Shown in pieces: positions 36,111 to 47,889 of a stretch of DNA of 64,000 nucleotides. The position numbers were made by a program, and so were the translations under genes. Origin of the DNA: Saxidomus purpurata (Eukaryota; Mollusca; Bivalvia; Venerida; Veneridae); the NCBI GenBank assembly GCA_022818135.1, contig JAFMSR010000005.1, forward strand, positions 25,310,906 to 25,374,905. The letters run 5' to 3'. The notes below the pieces were generated by a model. The model had not been told where the DNA came from, searched no databases, and worked only from the letters and a program-made list of their open reading frames with translations. Every line of letters starts with the position of its first letter. Positions within the stretch are counted from its first letter, which is position 1.

Positions 36111-36620
36111 CATGTTTACCCCCTAACACTTTGTGTGCAGGGGTGTAAAAATGGCAGAAAGCAAAACACATAAAAATAATTATGTACTTTATATGACGGA
36201 TGAACACATTGGCTACTACGGCTGTGTATCTTTTTAAAAAAAGACTTCTTGTTAGTATTTGAATCTTCATGTTACCGAATATGTTAAACATATATCTACA
36301 GTTTTGCCCACATATTCAAACTACAAACTGCTGATATATTTAAATGTATATTAATTTAATTGATTTTATTTATCTTTGCGTTACGGGTGGTTTTCTACAC
36401 AGACGCTATATTCACCGGTTGTATAATGTACACTGAGATAAACGACAAATTGATAAACATATATAATTTGTGTTCTTAGATTTATAGTTTTCAAAGCATA
36501 GACATAATCCACTATTTAATCTACAATCACACATTTTAATGTCTCAAAGAGAAATTTTAAGAACCAGCTCTACGTCATCTTATAACAAAGTTAAATCAAA
36601 ACACTATCGGATTACAAACC

Positions 36621-36626
36621 TTTATT
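36621..36626 (-). promoter_or_regulatory. Probable polyadenylation signal of PON copy D
   Basis: AATAAA on the minus strand, 139 nt past the TAA of the copy D last exon, at the position matching the signal of copy C. Confidence 0.55.
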
Positions 36627-36764
36627 CAATTTTTTCAAAATAATTGAAATTACAGAGCTTAAATAGTTCAAATGATATTAAAATATCTTTAAAAAGGTCA
36701 CGGTAACAAATGTTCGACAGTGACCATGAATATTTATAGTTTTTTATTACATGTATTCTTCTGG

Positions 36765-36938
36765 TTAAGGAGATAGATAGTTTACGTCGCATACGAGCGT
36801 TTGTGAACTGACAGTTCCTATTACGAGCGTCCCGTTCACGTAAGTTGCAACTGATGAGCCGTGTAGTTCTGAACCGTCGTCAGCATATATTTCTTCCACT
36901 TCTGATACATTGTTATCTCTCATCTTAAACCGCAGTAC
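36765..36938 (-). CDS. Paraoxonase (PON) family terminal exon, copy D (partial gene)
   Basis: A 174-nt last exon, the same length as exon 9 of copy C, entered after an AG acceptor and ending in TAA. It reads VLRFKMRDNNVSEVEEIYAD.. and ends LVCDVNYLSP, including the C-terminal Cys that in PON1 pairs with the N-terminal one. It has no stop or frameshift and differs from C by only a few residues. About 0.6 kb upstream the sequence runs into the N gap 37581-38080. No PON exons 1-8 were found from 38081 to 64000. Either the remaining exons sit in the gap, whose true size is unknown, or D is a 3' fragment copied together with the downstream flank of C. Whether it is expressed is unknown. Confidence 0.8.
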   Translation of the reverse strand, partial: VLRFKMRDNNVSEVEEIYADDGSELHGSSVATYVNGTLVIGTVSSQTLVCDVNYLSP

Positions 36939-37159
36939 CTAAAATGATAATAAACCGTTTGTTGTTTCAATATATGTCAATAGAAATGGTGTATTTGTAA
37001 TGAAATTAAAACTAATAAGAGGCTATTCCCCTTGTATGCTTCTACATTTGGCCGCTCAGTTCTGATTTATTTCTCATAATATACAGGAACACTGTTTCAT
37101 TTATGTTTTTAGAAATACAGAAGTTTGATGGACCGACATTTGTAAGAGCAAACAAGTCC

Positions 37160-37345
37160 TGCTCCGTGGCGGAGTGGTTAGAGTCGCTCACTTGAAATCA
37201 CTGTAACCTCTCATAGATTGAAAGGTCATGGGTTAGAGCACTGTTATCGGCCATGTCTCTTTATGTAAGAAATTTGGCAGTTTCTTACGGAGGATAGGAT
37301 ATAGTATTAGTTCTGCCAAGGAACGACGGTTACTTAGACTGTACG
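37160..37345 (+). mobile_element. tRNA-derived SINE upstream of PON-D exon
   Basis: A-box-like TGGCGGAGTGG is followed by a serine-tRNA-like stretch and a decayed B box (GGGTTAGAGC), then a SINE-type body with TTTGGCAGTTTCTTACGG. Confidence 0.5.
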
Positions 37346-37580
37346 CGTGTTACTCTACCATAAACAGGTTGAAGCCGGCGTTAAATTCATAAAACATACA
37401 ACAAGAAGAGCAAACAAGTGAGTAGACAAAGACAACACATGCAACAAACCGAGTTACCCTGCAAAAACAAAATCATACCGATATATCAGCTAAATAAAAA
37501 GTTAATTGAGAGCAAATCTCCTAATTCATTCAAATTACTGCAAGAACACTTAAGTCTAAGTTAAGACCACTTGTATATAA

Positions 37581-38080
37581 NNNNNNNNNNNNNNNNNNNN
37601 NNNNNNNNNNNNNNNNNNNNNNNNNNNNNNNNNNNNNNNNNNNNNNNNNNNNNNNNNNNNNNNNNNNNNNNNNNNNNNNNNNNNNNNNNNNNNNNNNNNN
37701 NNNNNNNNNNNNNNNNNNNNNNNNNNNNNNNNNNNNNNNNNNNNNNNNNNNNNNNNNNNNNNNNNNNNNNNNNNNNNNNNNNNNNNNNNNNNNNNNNNNN
37801 NNNNNNNNNNNNNNNNNNNNNNNNNNNNNNNNNNNNNNNNNNNNNNNNNNNNNNNNNNNNNNNNNNNNNNNNNNNNNNNNNNNNNNNNNNNNNNNNNNNN
37901 NNNNNNNNNNNNNNNNNNNNNNNNNNNNNNNNNNNNNNNNNNNNNNNNNNNNNNNNNNNNNNNNNNNNNNNNNNNNNNNNNNNNNNNNNNNNNNNNNNNN
38001 NNNNNNNNNNNNNNNNNNNNNNNNNNNNNNNNNNNNNNNNNNNNNNNNNNNNNNNNNNNNNNNNNNNNNNNNNNNNNNNN
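37581..38080. other. Assembly gap (500 N)
   Basis: Exactly 500 N. It lies about 640 bp upstream of the PON-D last exon and may hide its other exons. Confidence 0.99.
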
Positions 38081-38255
38081 TTAAGTAAATTAGGTTAGTA
38101 AACTTAAGCATAATAAGCTTTCTTACTGTAGTGAATTTAAGCCGAACTATAACTATAACTTACATTTCATCGACAATCTGATAATCTTTATCTTTAAATC
38201 TTGATAAAAAACTCCAAGGTTGCACATCTAAATATGCATACACATAATATATATA

Positions 38256-38259
<4 letters not shown>

Positions 38260-38317
<58 letters not shown>
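38260..38317. repeat. (TA)n microsatellite
   Basis: An uninterrupted TA run of about 58 bp. Confidence 0.95.
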
Positions 38318-38319
<2 letters not shown>

Positions 38320-39402
38320 CAATGCTACCATTTAGCACCTCTAAAGAAGTGATACTAACAAAGCAATAACAAAATGATGATAGTGTGGGCTTAACATACT
38401 GGTCCTCAACTTTTCTTATACATGTGTAGTATTTTCCATTTTTATTCATCTGGATGTCACACCTTTAAATATGAGATATTTTTATTGTTCTTAAAATCAT
38501 AATTGCGATGTCTGCAGTTAGACGTAGAAGGGGAAACATGTGCATGGTAGACAGAGGTCTGAAACTGTGACACAACTAACCAAATTTTGATTGAACTCCG
38601 TTATACTGAACTATCCAATAATCGCACAGCAAATGTAAAAATTCAAAATTTAGAAGTACGGCATTTCCTGCAATTACACCATGGAGGTTTCTCTGCCATC
38701 ATAATTAGCAATTAAATTCAAGATTATAACCACGTGCTAAACCTCTCAAAGGAATTGTTAACATTTTTGTCAATCAATATTTTCTTTTATCTGGCTTCAA
38801 CAACAAAGAGTCCTTAAAGTGCATTTATAAAAGGAGCAATATAAAGATAGGCGCTTCGTTAAAAGGTTTTGAAAATTGCTAACAGGTTTCAAATTGTCTC
38901 GAAAATATCAGCTTTACGTAATAGTTACTTTAATGCTTGTATATGCATGTTAACGTCATGCTGGTTAAATGGAAGATACTAATTATTTCCTTATTTAGCC
39001 ACTTACTTTCCATATTTAGTTCCTTTACATTAAATGAAGTTAGATTGCGTTTTTGTTAAAGCGACGCACGAATTTCATTAACATTTCCTGTCGCAAAAAT
39101 AGGTAATATTCCGCATCTTCTCGTGATTGAAGATTCCAATCGCTTACAAAAGTAAACTAATTAAGAACCTTAGTTCAATGTTCAACGTCCTCAGCGTCAG
39201 ATTCACATACACCTACGTTTATCAGATCATTTTTCTTGTGGTGATTCATTCTTTTAAAGAAATGTAAGGAGGTGTAAATGTAACTCTTAACTTGAAATTT
39301 ATCCATGTTTCTTAAATCTGTAGTAGATTCCAGTTTTTGGAACTTGTTTACTGCTGTCGATGACTGCTTCCCGGGGCTCTTACAGATCGTGACGTCGAAG
39401 AA

Positions 39403-39768
39403 CACGGTGGGGAATCGCATGAACAAAATAATAATTAAACAAAAGTAATTCAATGTAAAATGTTGTTGTTTAACTGTAAATGTAAAATGTAGTCTATCAT
39501 ATGGCAACATAAAAGTATTCTAGAACTACCAACTTTCAATCATAGTCACCTACTGATTGTTCAGAACACTTCAAGAAGCTGAAATAATATATTTTTGAAT
39601 GTTCAGCACAATCAGAAGGTGATGAGTGAGACCTGTGAAGTTCTAAAATTATTTTATGTTGCCATATGATAGGCTACATTTACAGCTGAACAGCGTTTAT
39701 CATTTTCTAACATTGTTCATGCCTTTACTTTTGTTTAGATAATTTTGATCATGTGATTCCCCACCGTG
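39403..39768. repeat. Long foldback element, 366 bp
   Basis: The left arm from CACGGTGGGGAATCGCATGA pairs with the right arm ending TGATTCCCCACCGTG. Paired blocks continue inward (AACAAAAGTAA/TTACTTTTGTT, TCATATGGCAACATAAAA/TTTTATGTTGCCATATGA, CTGATTGT/ACAATCAG). The arms are about 180 bp with few mismatches and almost no loop. No transposase is seen. Confidence 0.85.
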
Positions 39769-42080
39769 AAGTAATCAGAGGGTCCATAATGTTGTGGGTA
39801 CACATGGACAAACATTATTTTCGAATTCGAATTGTACGTGTAGCAATACGTCAAGCAGTATAATTGTTTCTCCAAAGGCAAAAACCGAAACAAGATTCAT
39901 TTTATGCTCTTTTATGATAATCTTAAATATCATACAGTGTAATACAAAGTCTTGATGGTCTTCATATCTGAGAAGGACTTTGTGTAATCAGACATGCCAA
40001 TGTGGGGAAAATTGTCATCATCTACAAGTTATGAAGCCCCTATCATGTGCTGGGCTTACAGTCAAACTCACTGTGATATTCAACAAAAGAAACAGATAAG
40101 GATAAGATCACTCAAGTAACATGCAAAATTGCATCAAGAATGAAAAAGTGATACGCCAAAAGTATGGGATATTAATATCAGACAAGCTATAAGTGATATC
40201 AAAGAGACAATGTCTCAGCAGTATACATGTACAAAGCAGCATACTATCAAGGTTAACCATTCTCGATAACTTGTCCTGTGGTTCTCACCAACACTCACAC
40301 CGAAAGGAATTTATTCATTGTTTATGTTGAAAATTTACATCATGGTAAGACAAACTTGTTTTCGAATATCAGTTATTACCTGAATTACTATTGCGGAAAA
40401 CGCCCTATTCCAGTATTTACTCTGCTCACCACAACAGTCTTTGAAAAATATTCATGAAAAGCATGTAAATTGAAGGATGCATGTCATTGATAAGTTCTTA
40501 CAAGACATTGTTTAGCGGCATGGATAATGGTGAGATCGTTGCCTTCTCAAAATAGTTGAACAACTAATAAAAGGCTATTACTTACTAACATTTAAAATAT
40601 ATATATAGATTCTTATTTAGATTTAATGGTTGGCGAGATTGAAGTGCTTATGTTTGATTGTTAGCAATGATTTAACATAATGGTTGATATGGAGAAAAAT
40701 CAATAGGTTTTGTAATAGTGTATGTTTCCTTCAATCAGTTAATTACAAATATGAAGTTCAACATGTTAATTGATCTTGGTGTAGCATCAGACACAGGGGA
40801 TATCCACGGCTGCTTTCATGTGAATACTGCTTCAATTACACTCCGTCTTCTTGATGTTCACAAGAAGGCTAAAAATCACATGTTAAATCGTCGACTAGTT
40901 TGTCATCTGGGATGATGCAAAGATAATTAATATTAAATTATGATTAAGTTCGGTTTCGAAACTATGTTTCTTCTTTGGGCTGTGATCAGTACCAACACAA
41001 ACATTTGGTGTGTAGAACTTGAAAATAGATCTACTTATGAAAGACTTCAAAACTTTACCCTCTTGAATATTACCAATCTGAACATAACCGAGCCTTTTAA
41101 AATCACTTTGCGCTAGGATCGCATTACCTTCACACCCATGTAAGACCATTTACAATTGACACAATTGATACACATTATAACTGCATCTACTATACACTGC
41201 TTTTCTGTACATTGACATTTACTTGCAACCCACCGTGTGAAAATTATGTTCCTGGTAACTGAAACTGAATAATGCAGCAATGACTTAGATTCCTGCTGAG
41301 TCGAAACAATTAAACGCATAAGTAAGAAGAAGATAACACGCGACAATTGAATTTTATCCTGCCATTGATCTAGAATCAGTTGAGTTATACTGTTTTATAT
41401 AATTGAATTTCCGATACAGCAAAATTGCCTTCCCAATCAGTCACCAGCCGTGTATTGTCAATTCCTGGTTCACGGTAATATATCTTGCGCAAGAAGAGTA
41501 ATAGCAGTTAATGTATTTTTATCAAGTAATGATGAAACCAGTGATTGCACCTGTAGGCAAAGGTATAGTTCTGTCTGGGATGTGTGTTTTTTACTTTGTT
41601 AACATACGCTTTGCCAAGCGACAATATGCCATTATTTCAGATTCTATATTAATACATTGTTAGTTTCACAAACGATTTTCGAAGTAAATGAAGTTACAGA
41701 TATGATACTATTTAGTCAACATGCACGTGAATATAAACAAGTCAAAGTATCACAGCGGGCCAACAAACAAAAACCTAGAAAATTTTGAAAATTGGGATAA
41801 TTGATATTGAGGCATGGCCCCAAAAGAACTCGAGGGAACCAATCGGTTGAACAAGCAAAACCTGACACGACATTACATCTACGACTGACCTGTAGTATCG
41901 AAACTTACGTTATCAAATAATATTTATACAGTATGTCCAGGAAGCTCTTAGACCGTTCCTGGTAGTCCAATTTTTCATTACCATTATCCTTATTAATTTG
42001 ACATTAATGAAGATTTTATGATTATTTGCCGTAAATATTCTTAAAAAATTAAAAAGCTTATTAAAACAGCAGAAAAAAGT
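39769..42080. other. No confidently recognised gene
   Basis: On the minus strand 41113-41346 contains a Cys-rich stretch (KCQCTEKQCI.. MCINCVNC) followed in another frame by a 40895-41149 open segment; this could be decayed transposon coding sequence, but no family is recognised. Otherwise AT-rich. Confidence 0.3.
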
Positions 42081-42089
42081 TGAAAAAAA

Positions 42090-42186
42090 ATAGGTGTTGA
42101 TGGGATTCGAACTCGTGGTTTCTAAAAGTACACGTACACAAAAGGTTTCCGCCATCGGCTTTATCCATTACACCACGGAGGCAGAC
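42090..42186 (-). mobile_element. tRNA-derived SINE head or tRNA pseudogene
   Basis: The minus strand has A box TGGTGTAATGG and B box AGTTCGAATCC, but the acceptor stem ends do not pair and the spacing is long. It resembles an arginine-type tRNA at the 5' side (GTGGTGTAATGGATAA). Confidence 0.6.
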
Positions 42187-42571
42187 TAATTTAAGATGGG
42201 AAAAAATTAGCTAAAACAATATCATAATGTCTAAAAAGGCCATTAAAGAATATTCAGTCGACTCGTTTCGTTTCTATAATGTCAAAAGGTTGTGTTAGTG
42301 AAAAAAGCAATCATATATCCATTTTTCTAGGGTAGTTGCGACTGAAACGGAAAAGCGCTTTTTCTTTTTTCACCAGCGTATATTAGATTGCGCCCTCTAT
42401 GAAACGAACGACAGCTCAATTACAAACGACAACTCTTGCTTTTCCAAAAAATTGACTGTGTCTACAGTTTTCATCTCAGAAGTACCTCAATTTTATAATG
42501 AAGAGAGACGCATATGTTCGATATAGTGCTAAGTCCCATGCATCTTTTACTCACCACGTATTAAATATAGC

Positions 42572-42585
42572 GGGGGGGGGGGGGG
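42572..42585. repeat. Homopolymer G run (14)
   Basis: An uninterrupted G14 tract in AT-rich sequence. Confidence 0.95.
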
Positions 42586-43713
42586 CCGCATAATTGATCT
42601 GTCATTTCATTTACCTAAACTGCCATCGAATATGTCTAATAACCTCATCAACGCCAACGCTGTTGTGATAGATAATAAAGTCATTGCCATTCAAAGCATT
42701 AACTTAAAGTTAACAAAGAGAGGCCTAAAATTGAAAAATACAACATTTGCCAAGCCTCACAAAAACAAATTTATACTGGCATCTTGAGTGATTTCTTAGA
42801 TATTTATCTTAAGTAAATAACTTTTATTCATAATTATTCTGTCAATGATTAGGTATAATCATATTATCATTATAAATTATATTTAATTTTGCCGTTAAAC
42901 CCGAGAGAGTTAGGCAAAACAAATCCAGTTCGAAGATCAGTTGCTTTTTAATTTACTTACAGATATTTGAAATACTTCTCTGTTGGAACAGTAGCAATGT
43001 AAATGTGTTAAAAGCTGGTCCAACATTTCTAAGAAAACCTAAGCAGATGTAACACTTCAGTTCTTCAATTTTAATAAATGTTCAGCTAAAAGCGTAATGC
43101 TGATGCAAATGTCTGCATTTTCCACCTCCACTGATTTGCTTTGATGAGAGAGTAATTGATTTTCTGCACTTTAAAAACTTCTAAACAAAATTGAATAAAA
43201 GATATTCAAACACGCACAGATTAAAGTTTGTGTAAAAATACTCAATGATTTTCCGAAGTGTATTTGCAAACTATTCGCCCGCATTCACCCTGCAGTGTGA
43301 CTGCAAAGTAAGAAATTGCATGTGTAATATTAAGAGGTTAAGGATCCTTTAAATGAAGGCATTAAGTCCGTTACAGAAAACTAAAAAGAGGAAAAGTAGA
43401 ATCCGATGTCATACTCGGCTTTTTATGACTTAAACTTCAGTTTTTGTTGGCTGTCTTCTTCTAAATGTAATCTTTCAATATCACAGGGTCACGTTCTAAG
43501 CTTTATACAATGTGTTAAGAGTGACCATGACCCTTTCAATCCATTGCCGGAGAGGTATCAGTAACTATAAATGTTTATTTCAGATGAAAGGGCATAACTT
43601 AGTCCTTTGTTAGGCCGTGGTTCTGATCAGTATAAATCGTTCGCAAATTGATTTTGTATCGATGCGGTAGCTCGATAAATATTGCATCATGTCGAGGTAA
43701 AACAGGCCCGTAT

Positions 43714-44117
43714 TTCACGAAAATACTTAAGTAATTGCTCAACTGAGAACGTTATTTTAAAGTCTTATGTCTCTAAAAATAAGAATATTTATTGTTGTCA
43801 TTTCTAACGAAAGTCTATTTTATAATGAAATTAATATGTTGAAAGAACAAAAACATTGTAAATTACTAATTGCAAGCCAGATTCAGCGAAAAATTCATTT
43901 GAGTACAAGTTAAGAATTTTAAGAATCTTAAGAATTTACTTAGTGTAAATTATTTGCTATAAAAACATTTCCTCCACAAATACTAACAAGTGTATATAAT
44001 TGTAATAAATAGGTAAATACGATTCTGACAAACTTTAATTCTTTGAATGATCAAACATGTAATCTGATATAACTGTTGAAATAAGTTACTAAGTAATTAC
44101 TTAAGTATTTTCGTGAA
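43714..44117. mobile_element. MITE with 23-bp terminal inverted repeats, about 404 bp
   Basis: TTCACGAAAATACTTAAGTA.. at 43714-43736 is exactly mirrored at 44095-44117 (..TACTTAAGTATTTTCGTGAA). The interior is AT-rich and non-coding. The flanks show no obvious longer target-site duplication. Confidence 0.8.
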
Positions 44118-44265
44118 TTTGGACCTGCAGGAATCATGCGTTATTATTGCAACAGCATAGCTACAAGAATGTACTACATGTATTTGGAAACTATTCTTTG
44201 TCTCTGTTGCAATCCCATGTAAATTAAAAACATACCTTAACGTTGGCTGTTGCTTGTATGCGTAG

Positions 44266-44273
44266 GTGTGTGT

Positions 44274-44356
<83 letters not shown>

Positions 44357-44420
44357 GGTGGTGTGCACTTCTGTTGGGGCGTTTGGGAGGCTGCGTTTTG
44401 GTACGTGGCATCCCGGAATA
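44266..44420. repeat. Dispersed repeat carrying a (GT)n microsatellite (copy 2)
   Basis: A GT run at 44266-44354 is followed by TTGGTGGTGTGCACTTCTG and GGCTGCGTTTTGGTACGTGG, as at 17907-18015. His/Thr and Cys/Val open frames here come from the microsatellite. Confidence 0.75.
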
Positions 44421-45995
44421 TTTGTTTCAGCCATTTTACGGAAACTATGCAAAAATTAATTTGAAACAGCCGAAAGGGTCCTTGATTGAATACAAATAAC
44501 ATCAAATAAAATGTTAGGACTCACAACATATAACTTTATGTTGCTAAATTGGAAATTTAATCGCACAGCGTTATGTACAAAATTGTCTATTGATGAAAAC
44601 ACAACGTTCTCTTCATTCTTCTTTTATCAGCCTCATTCATAGATTATCAATTTTTACCGTTCAATCAGCAAATCGAATTGATTTGTGACTGCCTTTATGA
44701 TGCCCACCACCCCCACCTCCAATATATCGTATAAACAATAGTGCGTACGAAATTGAGACTTTTGAGAGAAATTTGAAAGACATTTTTTATAGTCCTTCTT
44801 GAAATGGTTAATAAATTAATTATCAAATAAACAAAAAAATAAAAACAAAAGCTTATATCAATTTGTGAATTAAAATCGGGAAAGGAAACAAAATAAATAA
44901 GTGAAAAGAATATGCATCACATAATATCTTAGTAACATCAATATAAAACCTGTACAAATGTACTTCGTACAAAGCAGTCTCATATAATTGAGTTTCAGAT
45001 GTGGTAAGATCGTTTTCTAATTGGTCAAAGGTCATGTATTGTCACTTTACGGAACATGTTGATATATCTCGAGCTGGAGTCTTAATAGAAGGTAGTGCCT
45101 TTAACCAAATAATGACAGAGTCAGTGATTGCACCTCGAGGCTAAATCTTATTAAGATCTTGGTTGTGATTAATTTTAGATGTCGTTGTGTTCATTGTTAA
45201 GCATCTCTACATTTCTTCACCAGACTTTGTCATGGTATTGAAAGTGTTAAATTAATAATAGGTCTTTTAGCGTATTGACATGCTTATAAGGAAACATTTG
45301 TCAAAATGATCGATAAGATGTCAGGTGTTATTTCAGTTTGAAACTGTGGTGTTAAGTTTGCTGACCGAAATATGTTCCGCCTACATCTGTATGAAATTTT
45401 ATTGTTCGTTTGCAAAGCTTTACTGTCGGCAAACACAATATTTTCCTATTCTTTCGTAACTGTATACAGACTCACTCAAATATTTTCCTGCCATGTAACT
45501 GACAGCCATCCAAAACGCTTCATTGTTTTAAAAACGATTTTCTCTCCAAAATCTAATGATCGATAGTCCTCTTTAGGTGAAAAATCATCCTGCCTGAATA
45601 AGCATTCAACAGTCAAACAGACAAACCTTTCATTTGTATTTGTACAGTATTTACACGTATCAATATAAAGTAAGTGCATTAGCTGTGTTCACCATATCTT
45701 TTGATCCTTAAACGGTTTGCAGAACAATTTGCAATCATTTGTTTCACGAATTTTCTCAGGAAATGTTTTCAGTTACGACAGTTGTGTGTTAATAGTATCG
45801 ATGTAATATATTTCGTTTATTCTGTTTGTATATGGACCCACAACTACCTCCAATGCATGTTGTGTAGGTAGTATTAATGTATAAAACATTGACTGTATTT
45901 ACTGCACCGTCAGCTGTGTTATAGCTCTCATATCTATAGTTCTTTAGTTTCCTGGCTATGGAGTTAAATCGATTAACTTATCTCTTACTAAGACG

Positions 45996-46096
45996 CTATA
46001 TAAGGTAGAGTTGCACGCCCTGAATGAACAGCAACCATACAATCTAATAGGCTGCAGCATCTCGTATTCCATAAATCACCGAGATGGATAAAGTTG
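45996..46096 (+). promoter_or_regulatory. Candidate promoter and short first coding exon of an unidentified gene
   Basis: A TATA box CTATATAAGG (45996-46005) precedes an ATG at 46084 by about 80 bp. The open segment ATG GAT AAA GTT G (46084-46096) runs into a strong donor, G|GTGAGT. The layout fits a first exon encoding MDKV, but no second exon could be found, so it is a suggestion only. Confidence 0.35.
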
Positions 46097-46099
46097 GTG

Positions 46100-47510
46100 A
46101 GTATTCAATGGTAACAGTATTAAACGTCCTATTACATAAATTAATCAATCGAATAAGAAACTAATTACTAATATATGTACTTCAGATGTTGTAGATTCCT
46201 CAAGTTGATTAAGGCCAAAACGAATAAGTGTGTCAAAATAATAGCACAAATTTATTTACTCATACTTTGGCTTTGAATGTTGTGTAGAATGTTAGTATGT
46301 TAGCAGAATAAATATCGATACGCTACGAATTTATGGTTGATAAAAAATTCAATGTGGCGGCCGCGTGACGTTTGCGTGGTGGCTGTAGTATTTTTATTGA
46401 AAAATCTAGAATATCTTTGCTTTAAATTTCGCAATAAATACATTTTTGTTAATATGTCATTGGTGCGTTTTGTTAGTAATGAATCCGGGCGGCACATGTA
46501 CGTAATAACACGACTAAGTGCTTATATCGAGAAAAATGAGGGATTTGTTTTCTTCTTTTTCATTGTTAAACGTCAATCAAGATTATTGGGGTAGGCAAAT
46601 ATACATAGGTTTATAATAAAAGGACCAGATGCTGGAATGGCTCACCTAGCGGTCAGACCATGCCAGAATTTCAAAAATTGAAGTGTTTCCTTTTACAATT
46701 TCCGGAACTACAAAAATCAGTGCAATGAATGCAAAGTTTTAATTCAACACTTATTCCTTATCTTCTTAGACGCTTTTTCTGGTACTATGTTGTTGTTATT
46801 TGTCTGACATAAAAAGTACATTTGGGTAATGTATTCAATTTAAAAGTCACGCGTTTCAACTGAGTAATTTTGTGGTCTTATCATGTGCTGTTCTCCGTTT
46901 ATTTATTTTTGTATTATATATGTTTGCAATCCATAACCATTCTACTTTTATTTATCAAAATAAGAGATTCCTTTATCGAAAGAAGCTTAAAGTCACAACG
47001 TCTTATGAACAACAATATAATGCATATACTATACAGTAAACGTTGTTGTTCTATGTTTAACATTAATTTTAACTTCCGCTGAATAATGACAGTATTACGA
47101 CATTTTGTATTGAACATCTCTCTATGGCATTACCAGTCGCATGTATGGGATTCCTATCTTAGCTCCACAGAAGAGATTAGTAAGATTTATAATAAACAGT
47201 CAAATGTTCTATCAAAAATTGAAATAAGTCTGCGACTTTAATAAGTCTGGGTAAATTTGATTAGGCCATTGAACTTTTCTAAATTCGGTGTATACTTATA
47301 CATCATGTAAACTTCCAATGAAATTCCTCTATTAAATATGTTATTAATTGTTAGTGAACCAAAACATATCCACAGGGGACCCCAACAACAACATCATAAC
47401 TGGGAGTCGGGGCAGTGTTAAAAGAAAAGCTAAATTACAGATACAAGATATGCAGTGTAAGAGAGTAAAAGTAGACTAAACAACTTGTTAAAAAAAAAAC
47501 AGGACGAGAC
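46100..47510. other. Downstream of the candidate first exon; nothing recognised
   Basis: AT-rich. No exon with family resemblance was found on either strand. Confidence 0.4.
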
Positions 47511-47539
47511 ATTTATTTTATTTAGTCCATATATGAGTC

Positions 47540-47880
47540 TAGGCCAGATGAGAAGCACTGAAGACACCCTGTCCTTGAGTTATAAGGCAAGGCGTTCCAG
47601 TATCTGATCGTGCGAGGGAAAAAGGAGTTCATAGATACTGTGTTCTTGAAAATGGTATGTTATAATTAAGATTTCTAGAGACTGTCAGGTGGTTATGATC
47701 TACAATGACGAGGTTGTGTGATATTTTATACAACATATTAAGGATGCATGTATTCTTCTCGTTCTAATGTCGCCATTTAAGAGTTTCAAGCATGAGTTAC
47801 GCTGCTTTGGTAAGAGAATCATTCAAAACATATCTGGCTGCAGCCCTTTGTACCTTTTCTATCTCATATGATAATATATA
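47540..47880 (-). mobile_element. Non-LTR retrotransposon ORF2 C-terminal remnant
   Basis: The minus strand reads, with stops and shifts, VQRAAARYVLNDSLTK, LNMLYKISHNLVIVDH and finally NSFFPRTIRYWNALP. These are the standard end motifs of CR1/L2/Jockey-type ORF2 proteins (VQRRAARFV, MLYKI.., FPRTI..WN.LP). Internal stops show it is inactive. Confidence 0.8.
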
Positions 47881-47889
47881 TATAATGAT

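Larger units (their letters stand above)
36250..36970. repeat. Segmental duplicate block around the PON-D terminal exon (pair of 23265-24310)
   Basis: Collinear with the 3' flank and last exon of PON-C, without the SINE-bearing insertion. Similarity extends about 500 bp beyond the stop codon. Confidence 0.8.

Noticed and set aside
37530..38111. Open frames across the second N block
   Set aside because: Same artefact of unknown bases.
42090..42186. Intron-containing tRNA gene
   Set aside because: The ends do not form an acceptor stem and the anticodon arm is not clear; a SINE head fits better.
44097..44505. His/Thr-rich and Cys/Val-rich open frames
   Set aside because: They are translations of the (GT)n microsatellite in several frames.
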